From Arenicola marina (Eukaryota; Annelida; Polychaeta; Arenicolidae): a stretch of DNA of 64,000 bases. Under the pieces are notes generated by a model. The model saw nothing but the letters and a program-made list of their open reading frames with translations, was not told where the DNA came from and did no database searches. The stretch covers positions 10,237,574-10,301,573 of the forward strand of contig OZ025248.1 of assembly GCA_964019135.1 (NCBI GenBank), in the 5' to 3' direction. This document shows, in pieces, positions 57,201 through 63,785 of the stretch (positions are counted from its first letter, which is position 1; the number at the start of each line of letters is the position of its first letter). The position numbers and the translations under genes are program-made.

Positions 57201-60200
57201 CACGTGTACTGACGCGGTGAACGGCTACTCATGTGCTTGTGTTGCTGGTTACGTAGACAACGAGTGCCAGACAGGTGAGTTGGAATTTGGTGGCAAATAA
57301 GACCTTTTCCGGCGTAGCGCGTGACCTTAGACAGCAATAACGATGGAATACCTCTCCCCAGATGCACCATTTGCTCATCGTATATTGTTGATGAGGTTGA
57401 AAGCAAAGTTATGAATTGTAAATGTTCAGCTTGAGTGCATCTGAGAAGACGAATGACCCTAGTGAGTGCTGAAGTGACCGGAGTAGTGACGTGTTGCCCT
57501 GAGCTAATGGTGATCATTAATTGTGTCTGGCTTGTGTTTTCAGATTTCGACGAATGCGCCAGCAACCCATGCCAAAATGGTGGCACGTGTACTGACGCGG
57601 TGAATGGCTACTCATGTGCTTGTGTTGCTGGTTACGTAGACAACGAGTGCCAGACAGGTGAGTTGGAGTTTGGTGGCAAATAAGACCTTTTCCGGCGTAG
57701 CGTGTAACCTTAGACAGCAATAACGATGGAATACCTCTCCCCAGATGCACCATTTGCTCATCGTATATTGTTGATGAAGTAGAACGCAAAGTTATGAATT
57801 GTAAATGTTCAGCTTGAGTGGATCTGAGAAGACGAATGACCCTAGTGATTGGTGAAGTGAGCGGAGTAGTGACGTCCAGTCATGAGCTAATGGTGATCAT
57901 TAATTGTGTCTGGCTTGTGTTTTCAGATTTTGACGAATGCGCCAGCAACCCATGCCAAAATGGTGGCACGTGTACTGACACGGTGAATGGCTACTCATGT
58001 GCTTGTGTTGCTGGTTACGTAGACAACGAGTGCCAGACAGGTGAGTTGTAGTATGGTGGCAAATAAGACATTTTCCGGCGTAGCGCGTAACCTTAGACAG
58101 CAATAACGATGGAATACCTCTCCCCAGATGCACCATTTGCTCATCGTATATTGTTGATGAAGTAGAAAGCGAAGTTATGAATTGTAAATGTTTAGCTTGA
58201 GTGCATCTGAGAAGACGAATGACCCTAGTGATTGGTGAATTGACCGGAGTAGTGACGTGCTGTCATGAGCTAATGGTGATCATTAATTGTGTCTGGCTTG
58301 TGTTTTCAGATTTCGACGAATGCGCCAGCAACCCATGCCAAAATGGTGGCACGTGTACTGACGCGGTGAACGGCTACTCATGTGCTTGTGTTGCTGGTTA
58401 CGTAGACAACGAGTGCCAGACAGGTGAGTTGGAGTTTGGTGGCAAATAAGACCTTTTCCGGGGCAGCGCGTGACCTTAGACAGCAATAACGATGGAATAC
58501 CTCTGCCCAGATGCACCATTGGCTCATCGTATATCGTTGATGAAGTAGAAAGCAAAGTTATGAATTGTAAATGTTCAGCTTGAGTGCATCTGAGAAGACG
58601 AATGACCCTAGTGATTGCTGAAGTGACCGGAGTAGTGACGTGTTGCCATGAGCTAACGGTGATCATTAATTGTGTCTGGCTTGTGTTTTCAGATTTCGAC
58701 GAATGCGCCAGCAACCCATGCCAAAATGGTGGCACGTGTACTGACGCGGTGAACGGCTACTCATGTGCTTGTGTTGCTGGTTACGTAGACAACGAGTGCC
58801 AGACAGGTGAGTTGGAGTTTGGTGTCAAATAAGACCTTTTCCGGCGTAGCGCGTGACCTTAGACAGCAATAACGATGGAATACCTCTCCCCAGATGCACC
58901 ATTTACTCATCGTATATTGTTGATGAAGTAGAAAGCAAAGTTATGAATTGTAAATGTTCAGCTTGAGTGCATCTGAGAAGACGAATGACCCTAGTGATTG
59001 CTGAATTGACCGGAGTAGTGACGTGCTGTCATGAGCTAATGGTGATCATTAATTTTGTCTGGCTTGTGTTTTCAGATTTCGACGAATGCGCCAGCAACCC
59101 ATGCCAAAATGGTGGCACGTGTACTGACGCGGTGAACGGCTACTCATGTGCTTGTGTTGCTGGTTACGTAGACAACGAGTGCCAGACAGGTGAGTTGGAG
59201 TTTGGTGGCAAATAAGACCTTTTCCGGGGTAGCGCGTGACCTTAGACAGCAATAACGATGGAATACCTCTCCCCAGATGCACCATTTGCTCATCGTATAT
59301 TGTTGATGAAGTAGAAAGCAAAGTTATGAATTGTAAATGTTCAGCTTGAGTGCATCTGAGAAGACGAATGACCCTAGTGATTGCTGAAGTGACCGGAGTA
59401 GTGACGTGCTGTCATGAGCTAATGGTGATCATTAATTGTGTCTGGCTTGTGTTTTCAGATTTCGACGAATGCGCCAGCAACCCATGCCAAAATGGTGGCA
59501 CGTGTACTGACGCGGTGAATGGCTACTCATGTGCTTGTGTTGCTGGTTACGTAGACAACGAGTGCCAGACAGGTGAGTTTGAGTTTGGTGTCAAATAAGA
59601 CCTTTTCCGGCGTAGCGCGTGACCTTAGACAGCAATAACGATGGAATACCTCTCCCCAGATGCACCATTTACTCATCGTATATTGTTGATGAAGTAGAAA
59701 GCAAAGTTATGAATTGTAAATGTTCAGCTTGAGTGCATCTGAGAAGACGAATGACCCTAGTGATTGCTGAAGTGACCGGAGTAGTGACGTGTTGCCATGA
59801 GCTAATGGTGTTCATTAATTGTGTCTGGCTTGTGTTTTCAGATTTCGACGAATGCGCCAGCAACCCATGCCAAAATGGTGGCACGTGTACTGACGCGGTG
59901 AACGGCTACTCATGTGCTTGTGTTGCTGGTTACGTAGACAACGAGTGCCAGACAGGTGAGTTGGAGTTTGGTGGCAAATAAGACCTTTTCCGGCGTAGCG
60001 CGTGACCTTAGACAGCAATAACGATGGAATACCTCTCCCCAGATGCACCATTTGCTCATCGTATATTGTTGATGAAGTAGAAAGCAAAGTTATGAATTGT
60101 AAATGTTCAGCTTGAGTGCATCTGAGAAGACGAATGACCCTAGTGATTGCTGAAGTGACCGGAGTAGTGACGTGTTGCCATGAGCTAAAGGTGATCATTA

Positions 60201-63200
60201 ATTGTGTCTGGCTTGTGTTTTCAGATTTCGACGAATGCGCCAGCAACCCATGCCAAAATGGTGGCACGTGTACTGACGCGGTGAACGGCTACTCATGTGC
60301 TTGTGTTGCTGGTTACGTAGACAACGAGTGCCAGACAGGTGAGTTGGAGTTTGGTGGCAAATAAGACCTTTTCCGGTGTAGCGCGTGACCTTAGACAGCA
60401 ATAACGATGGAATACCTCTCCCCAGATGCACCATTGGCTCATCGTATATCGTTGATGAAGTAGAAAGCAAAGTTATGAATTGTAAATGTTCAGCTTGAGT
60501 GCATCTGAAAAGACGAATGACCCTAGGGATTGCTGAAGTGACCGGAGTAGTGACGTGCTGTCATAAGCTAATGGCGATCAATAATTGTGTCTGGCTTGTG
60601 TTTTCAGATTTCGACGAATGCGCCAGCAACCCATGCCAAAATGGTGGCACGTGTACTGACGCGGTGAATGGCTACTCATGTGCTTGTGTTGCTGGTTACG
60701 TAGACAACGAGTGCCAGACAGGTGAGTTTGAGTTTGGTGTCAAATAAGACCTTTTCAGGCGTAGCGCGTGACCTTAGACAGCAATAACGATGGAATACCT
60801 CTCCCCAGATGCACCATTTGCTCATCGTATGTTGTTGATGAGGTTGAAAGCAAAGTTATGAATTGTAAATGTTCAGCTTGAGTGCATCTGAGAAGACGAA
60901 TGACCCTAGTGATTGCTGAAGTGACCGGAGTAGTGACGTGTTGCCATGAGCTAATGGTGATCATTAATTGTGTCTGGCTTGTGTTTTCAGATTTCGACGA
61001 ATGCGCCAGCAACCCATGCCAAAATGGTGGCACGTGTACTGACGCGGTGAACGGCTACTCATGTGCTTGTGTTGCTGGTTACGTAGACAACGAGTGCCAG
61101 ACAGGTGAGTTGGAATTTGGTGGCAAATAAGACCTTTTCCGGCGTAGCGCGTGACCTTAGACAGCAATAACGATGGAATACCTCTCCCCAGATGCACCAT
61201 TTGCTCATCGTATATTGTTGATGAGGTTGAAAGCAAAGTTATGAATTGTAAATGTTCAGCTTGAGTGCATCTGAGAAGACGAATGACCCTAGTGATTGCT
61301 GAAGTGACCGGAGTAGTGACGTGTTGCCCTGAGCTAATGGTGATCATTAATTGTGTCTGGCTTGTGTTTTCAGATTTCGACGAATGCGCCAGCAACCCAT
61401 GCCAAAATGGTGGCACGTGTACTGACGCGGTGAATGGCTACTCATGTGCTTGTGTTGCTGGTTACGTAGACAACGAGTGCCAGACAGGTGAGTAGGAGTT
61501 TGGTGGCAAATAAGACCTTTTCCGGCGTAGCGTGTAACCTTAGACAGCAATAACGATGGAATACCTCTCCCCAGATGCACCATTTGCTCATCGTATATTG
61601 TTGATGAAGTAGAAAGCAAAGTTATGAATTGTAAATGTTCAGCTTGAGTGCATCTGAGAAGACGAATGACCCTAGTGATTGGTGAAGTGACCGGAGTAGT
61701 GACGTGCTGTCATGAGCTAATGGTGATCATTAATTTTGTCTGGCTTGTGTTTTCAGATTTCGACGAATGCGCCAGCAACCCATGCCAAAATGGTGGCACG
61801 TGTACTGACGCGGTGAATGGCTACTCATGTGCTTGTGTTGCTGGTTACGTAGACAACGAGTGCCAGACAGGTGAGTTTGAGTTTGGTGTCAAATAAGACC
61901 TTTTCAGGCGTAGCGCGTGACCTTAGACAGCAATAACGATGGAATACCTCTCCCCAGATGCACCATTTGCTCATCGTATATTGTTGATGAAGTAGAAAGC
62001 AAAGTTATGAATTGTAAATGTTCAGCTTGAGTGCATCTGAGAAGACGAATGACCCTAGTGATTGCTGAAGTGACCGGAGTAGTGACGTGTTGCCATGAGC
62101 TAACGGTGATCATTAATTGTGTCTGGCTTGTGTTTTCAGATTTCGACGAATGCGCCAGCAACCCATGCCAAAATGGTGGCACGTGTACTGACGCGGTGAA
62201 CGGCTACTCATGTGCTTGTGTTGCTGGTTACGTAGACAACGAGTGCCAGACAGGTGAGTTGGAGTTTGGTGTCAAATAAGACCTTTTCAGGCGTAGCGCG
62301 TGACCTTAGACAGCAATAACGATGGAATACCTCTCCCCAGATGCACCATTTACTCATCGTATATTGTTGATGAAGTAGAAAGCAAAGTTATGAATTGTAA
62401 ATGTTCAGCTTGAGTGCATCTGAGAAGACGAATGACCCTAGTGATTGCTGAAGTGACCGGAGTAGTGACGTGTTGCCATGAGCTAATGGTGATCATTAAT
62501 TGTGTCTGGCTTGTGTTTTCAGATTTCGACGAATGCGCCAGCAACCCATGTCAAAATGGTGGCACGTGTACTGACGCGGTGAACGGCTACTCATGTGCTT
62601 GTGTTGCTGGTTACGTAGACAACGAGTGCCAGACAGGTGAGTTGGAATTTGGTGGCAAATAAGACCTTTTCCGGCGTAGCGCGTGACCTTAGACAGCAAT
62701 AACGATGGAATACCTCTCCCCAGATGCACCATTTGCTCATCGTATATTGTTGATGAGGTTGAAAGCAAAGTTATGAATTGTAAATGTTCAGCTTGAGTGC
62801 ATCTGAGAAGACGAATGACCCTAGTGAGTGCTGAAGTGACCGGAGTAGTGACGTGTTGCCCTGAGCTAATGGTGATCATTAATTGTGTCTGGCTTGTGTT
62901 TTCAGATTTCGACGAATGCGCCAGCAACCCATGCCAAAATGGTGGCACGTGTACTGACGCGGTGAATGGCTACTCATGTGCTTGTGTTGCTGGTTACGTA
63001 GACAACGAGTGCCAGACAGGTGAGTTGGAGTTTGGTGGCAAATAAGACCTTTTCCGGCGTAGCGTGTAACCTTAGACAGCAATAACGATGGAATACCTCT
63101 CCCCAGATGCACCATTTGCTCATCGTATATTGTTGATGAAGTAGAACGCAAAGTTATGAATTGTAAATGTTCAGCTTGAGTGGATCTGAGAAGACGAATG

Positions 63201-63785
63201 ACCCTAGTGATTGGTGAAGTGAGCGGAGTAGTGACGTCCAGTCATGAGCTAATGGTGATCATTAATTGTGTCTGGCTTGTGTTTTCAGATTTTGACGAAT
63301 GCGCCAGCAACCCATGCCAAAATGGTGGCACGTGTACTGACACGGTGAATGGCTACTCATGTGCTTGTGTTGCTGGTTACGTAGACAACGAGTGCCAGAC
63401 AGGTGAGTTGTAGTATGGTGGCAAATAAGACATTTTCCGGCGTAGCGCGTAACCTTAGACAGCAATAACGATGGAATACCTCTCCCCAGATGCACCATTT
63501 GCTCATCGTATATTGTTGATGAAGTAGAAAGCGAAGTTATGAATTGTAAATGTTTAGCTTGAGTGCATCTGAGAAGACGAATGACCCTAGTGATTGGTGA
63601 ATTGACCGGAGTAGTGACGTGCTGTCATGAGCTAATGGTGATCATTAATTTTGTCTGGCTTGTGTTTTCAGATTTCGACGAATGCGCCAGCAACCCATGC
63701 CAAAATGGTGGCACGTGTACTGACGCGGTGAACGGCTACTCATGTGCTTGTGTTGCTGGTTACGTAGACAACGAGTGCCAGACAG
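94..63785 (+). CDS. Internal part of a giant tandem calcium-binding EGF-repeat protein gene (167 exons seen, both ends missing)
   Basis: Exons at 383e-289 to 383e-176 (e = 1-167) splice into one open frame of about 6,346 residues. Each exon begins with the last two bases of an Asp codon and ends with its first base (G|AT), so introns are phase 1 and exons may be skipped or multiplied without a frameshift. Modules join with a two-residue linker (Gln-Thr) between the sixth cysteine and the next calcium ligand, as in Notch-type cbEGF tandems. Known families with this design are extracellular: Notch and its ligands, fibrillin, fibropellin, and Drosophila Dumpy with several hundred EGF modules. 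A secreted or cell-surface rod stiffened by Ca2+ is the natural inference. No signal peptide, transmembrane segment or other domain lies in the window, so the exact family and localisation are open. If an intron is retained, translation meets a stop within about nine codons of the donor. Confidence 0.85.
205..213 (+). other. 5' splice donor CAG|gtgagt (reference copy)
   Basis: This is a perfect match to the metazoan U1 donor consensus. The six intronic bases are identical in all 167 copies. The exonic side is ACAG except in exons 73, 140 and 149, where it is ACCG. Confidence 0.93.
285..294 (+). other. Candidate cryptic 3' splice acceptor inside the intron (ctctccccag)
   Basis: At intron positions +78 to +87 there is a pyrimidine-rich tract ending in cag that by eye is as good as the true acceptor. 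Copies differ here: ctctgcccag after many class-F exons, ctctctccag and ctttccccag elsewhere. Splicing to it in phase would reach a stop (TAG or TGA) within about 20 codons, so use would create a truncating poison segment. Whether it is used cannot be judged from sequence. Confidence 0.3.
436..476 (+). other. Branch-site candidate and 3' splice acceptor (reference copy)
   Basis: The motif gctaatg has its candidate branch adenosine at 440, 36 nt before the intron end. A second yUnAy match (ttaat) lies about 23 nt before the end. No AG occurs between the first candidate and the terminal cag, as expected for an AG-exclusion zone. The tract tgtgttttcag is moderately pyrimidine-rich. In 16 class-T introns the site is ctaac, closer to the ideal; in the introns before exons 144 and 158 it is ctaaa, which is poorer. 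Confidence 0.7.
860..973 (+). CDS. Exon 3, class-D module with Thr19
   Basis: GCG to ACG next to the hydroxylation-site Asp18, linked to the silent TTT codon for Phe2. Thr19 occurs in 17 exons: 3, 9, 20, 25, 30, 42, 47, 58, 64, 92, 102, 107, 112, 124, 131, 152 and 166. It is the commonest amino acid variant in the array. The consensus C-x-D-x4-Y is unaffected. Confidence 0.88.
2123..4037 (+). repeat. Block of exons 7-11, order A-P-D-F-K, copy of exons 1-5
   Basis: Displaced by 2298 bp (6 units) from exons 1-5. Exon 9 (3158-3271) carries Thr19. The intron before exon 8 keeps the TGG at 2663-2665 seen nowhere else but its left copy. Confidence 0.85.
4038..5569 (+). repeat. Block of exons 12-15, order A-I-A-P
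   Basis: With the preceding K unit this forms the module K-A-I-A-P, found again at exons 33-37, 50-54 and 115-119. Exon 15 (5456-5569) is followed by the gtgagtag donor variant, which brings the read-through stop to the third codon. Confidence 0.8.
5570..7484 (+). repeat. Block of exons 16-20, order F-T-A-P-D, left member of a 5-unit tandem pair
   Basis: The next 1915 bp repeat it. Shared rare variants are tgtatctgg before exon 18, ggcggagcg after exon 16 and ctttccccag before exon 20. Exon 20 (7371-7484) has Thr19. The intron after exon 17 has a private c (ggcgtttgg). Confidence 0.85.
7485..9399 (+). repeat. Block of exons 21-25, order F-T-A-P-D, right member of the 5-unit pair
   Basis: Carries the same rare variants as exons 16-20 at +1915 bp. 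It differs after exon 25 (9286-9399), where the donor context is gtgagttgtag rather than the gtgagtag seen after exon 20. Confidence 0.85.
10818..10931 (+). CDS. Exon 29, variant module with Ala29 to Thr
   Basis: GCT to ACT in the residue just before the conserved Gly-Tyr turn after Cys5. The same change occurs in exons 46 (17329-17442) and 101 (38394-38507), all in the P position preceding D-F-K-K. It is therefore inherited through block duplication. No disulfide or calcium ligand is touched. Confidence 0.85.
14648..14761 (+). CDS. Exon 39, variant module with Ala26 to Val
   Basis: GCT to GTT at the single residue between Cys4 and Cys5. Shared only with exon 56 (21159-21272), its 17-unit counterpart. 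The equivalent exon 121 has Ala, so the change predates that duplication but is not array-wide. Confidence 0.85.
14762..15910 (+). repeat. Block of exons 40-42, order A-P-D
   Basis: These link the two 17-unit copies. The intron before exon 41 has gtgagtgctg instead of gtgattgctg, and the intron before exon 42 has agaacgc. Both mark a sublineage seen again before exons 57-58, 123-124, 151-152 and 165-166. Exon 42 (15797-15910) has Thr19. Confidence 0.8.
15911..21272 (+). repeat. Block of exons 43-56, second copy of the 17-unit repeat
   Basis: Same class order and landmarks as exons 26-39: Thr29 in exon 46, CCCGGG at 18243-18248, Val26 in exon 56. The intron after exon 43 has ggggcagcg and ccctag where the first copy has ggggtagcg and ccttag. 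Confidence 0.85.
21273..23570 (+). repeat. Block of exons 57-62, order P-D-F-T-F-K, copied at 46551-48848
   Basis: Displaced by 25,278 bp (66 units) from exons 123-128. Shared rarities are gtgagtgctg, agaacgc, ggggcagcg and gtgagttcgagtttggtggc at the right end. The order F-T-F, with gctgaattgacc before exon 61, recurs at exons 125-127 and 153-155. Confidence 0.85.
23571..27400 (+). repeat. Block of exons 63-72, mostly class A; least patterned part of the array
   Basis: The intron 23571-23839 before exon 63 is the most divergent seen, with private changes at about 23692, 23735, 23813-23815 and 23824. Exon 63 has Asn34 to Ser and exon 64 has Thr19. From exon 63 on, this region matches exons 130 onward at +25,661 bp (67 units). 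Shared rarities are gcgggacc, gatgtagtag, cccagtgatt, catcaataac, gagtggtgacg and gagacgacg. The short class cycles seen elsewhere are absent. Confidence 0.8.
23840..23953 (+). CDS. Exon 63, variant module with Asn34 to Ser
   Basis: AAC to AGC two residues before Cys6. Shared only with exon 130 (49501-49614). It removes an N-x-C triplet present in all other modules. This exon marks where the long duplication changes from a 66- to a 67-unit offset. Confidence 0.85.
27401..28549 (+). repeat. Block of exons 73-75, order P-like, K, A
   Basis: Exon 73 is preceded by a hybrid intron that combines F-type gaattgacc with P-type cctgag. It ends ACCG at the donor. The corresponding exon 140 is identical in these respects. 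Confidence 0.8.
27670..27783 (+). CDS. Exon 73, silent ACA to ACC change at the donor
   Basis: The last full codon changes from ACA to ACC, so the exonic side of the splice donor becomes CCG instead of CAG. The protein is unchanged. Exons 140 (53331-53444) and 149 (56778-56891) have the same base. The intact gtgagt may compensate for the lost pairing. Confidence 0.85.
28550..30847 (+). repeat. Exons 76-81: adjacent 3-unit duplication (A-A-K twice)
   Basis: Units 76-78 and 79-81 share ggtgttcatt before the first exon of each triplet at 1149-bp spacing. The K members differ: exon 78 is preceded by atcaataattg and followed by the gtgagtttg tail, while exon 81 has atcattaattg and the ordinary tail. 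The second triplet has no counterpart in the 67-unit copy, so it arose separately or was lost there. Confidence 0.8.
30848..33911 (+). repeat. Block of exons 82-89, mixed order A, P-like, K, A, K, A, I, F
   Basis: A patchwork. Exon 83 has the hybrid F/P intron of exon 73 but with D-type gtggatctg. The intron before exon 84 has private gtggaaagc and gtgacatgc. Exon 88 (33415-33528) joins an I-type front to the gtgagtag tail normally found after P exons, as if I-A-P had been collapsed by deletion of two units. Confidence 0.75.
33912..37741 (+). repeat. Exons 90-99: two copies of the 5-unit cycle A-P-D-F-T
   Basis: Copies are 33912-35826 and 35827-37741. Exon 92 has TTT and Thr19, as usual for class D. 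Exon 97 (36862-36975) has TTT but Ala19, so it is a recombinant or revertant. The intron before exon 95 has a private gataaag. Confidence 0.82.
37742..38507 (+). repeat. Exons 100-101, order A-P, start of a third partial 17-unit copy
   Basis: Exon 101 (38394-38507) carries Thr29, matching exons 29 and 46, and leads into the same D-F-K-K-A series. This is a partial third copy of the 17-unit block. Confidence 0.8.
38508..44252 (+). repeat. Exons 102-116: three adjacent copies of the 5-unit block D-F-K-K-A
   Basis: Copies are 38508-40422, 40423-42337 and 42338-44252. Each has CCCGGG after its F exon (39308, 41223 and 43138), gattgaata, gaggga and a gtgagtttg tail. Copies 2 and 3 begin with an intron joining an A-type 5' part (tttactc) to a D-type 3' part, which marks the exchange junction. 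Exon 102 (38777-38890) has TTC with Thr19, unlike exons 107 and 112, which have TTT. Confidence 0.85.
44253..46550 (+). repeat. Block of exons 117-122, order I-A-P-F-T-A
   Basis: Continues the 17-unit order as at exons 35-40. Exon 121 keeps Ala26 where the corresponding exons 39 and 56 have Val26. Confidence 0.8.
46551..48848 (+). repeat. Block of exons 123-128, order P-D-F-T-F-K, copy of exons 57-62
   Basis: Every diagnostic variant I compared with 21273-23570 is shared, at an offset of 66 units. Confidence 0.85.
48849..49231 (+). repeat. Exon 129 unit, extra unit that shifts the long duplication from 66 to 67 units
   Basis: Its intron has an A-type gctgaagtgacc front but the F-type attttgtc end, followed by the gtgagttcg tail with ggtgtc. 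The left copy of the long duplication has no equivalent: exon 62 is followed directly by the divergent intron and exon 63. The unit therefore marks an insertion or replacement. Confidence 0.75.
49232..53827 (+). repeat. Block of exons 130-141: T, nine A units, P-like, K; copy of exons 63-74
   Basis: From exon 130 (49501-49614, Ser34) onward it parallels 23840 onward at +25,661 bp with the shared rarities listed there. Exon 130 is preceded by an ordinary T intron instead of the divergent intron of exon 63. The intron before exon 133 has private cattagc. Changes private to the left copy (catcag, gttggtgttt, gacctgag) are absent here. Confidence 0.82.
53828..59189 (+). repeat. Exons 142-155: first copy of a 14-unit repeat
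   Basis: Order A-A-A-K-A-P-F-T-A-P-D-F-T-F. Landmarks are ggtgttcatt before exon 143, ctaaagg before exon 144, atcaataattg before exon 145, cgtatgttg before exon 146 and TGT for Cys10 in exon 150. Exon 149 ends ACCG, which the second copy lacks. Confidence 0.85.
57161..57274 (+). CDS. Exon 150, silent Cys10 TGC to TGT
   Basis: A silent change in the second cysteine codon, shared only with exon 164 (62523-62636). It supports the 14-unit duplication as a recent event. Confidence 0.85.
59190..63785 (+). repeat. Exons 156-167: second copy of the 14-unit repeat, cut by the window edge
   Basis: Displaced by 5362 bp. All landmarks from exons 142-153 recur, including TGT for Cys10 in exon 164. Private changes are ccggtgtag near 60375 and ctgaaaag near 60507. 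The first intron (59190-59458) is chimeric: F-type ccggggtag on the left, ordinary ctctccccag and tttgctc on the right. Confidence 0.85.
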
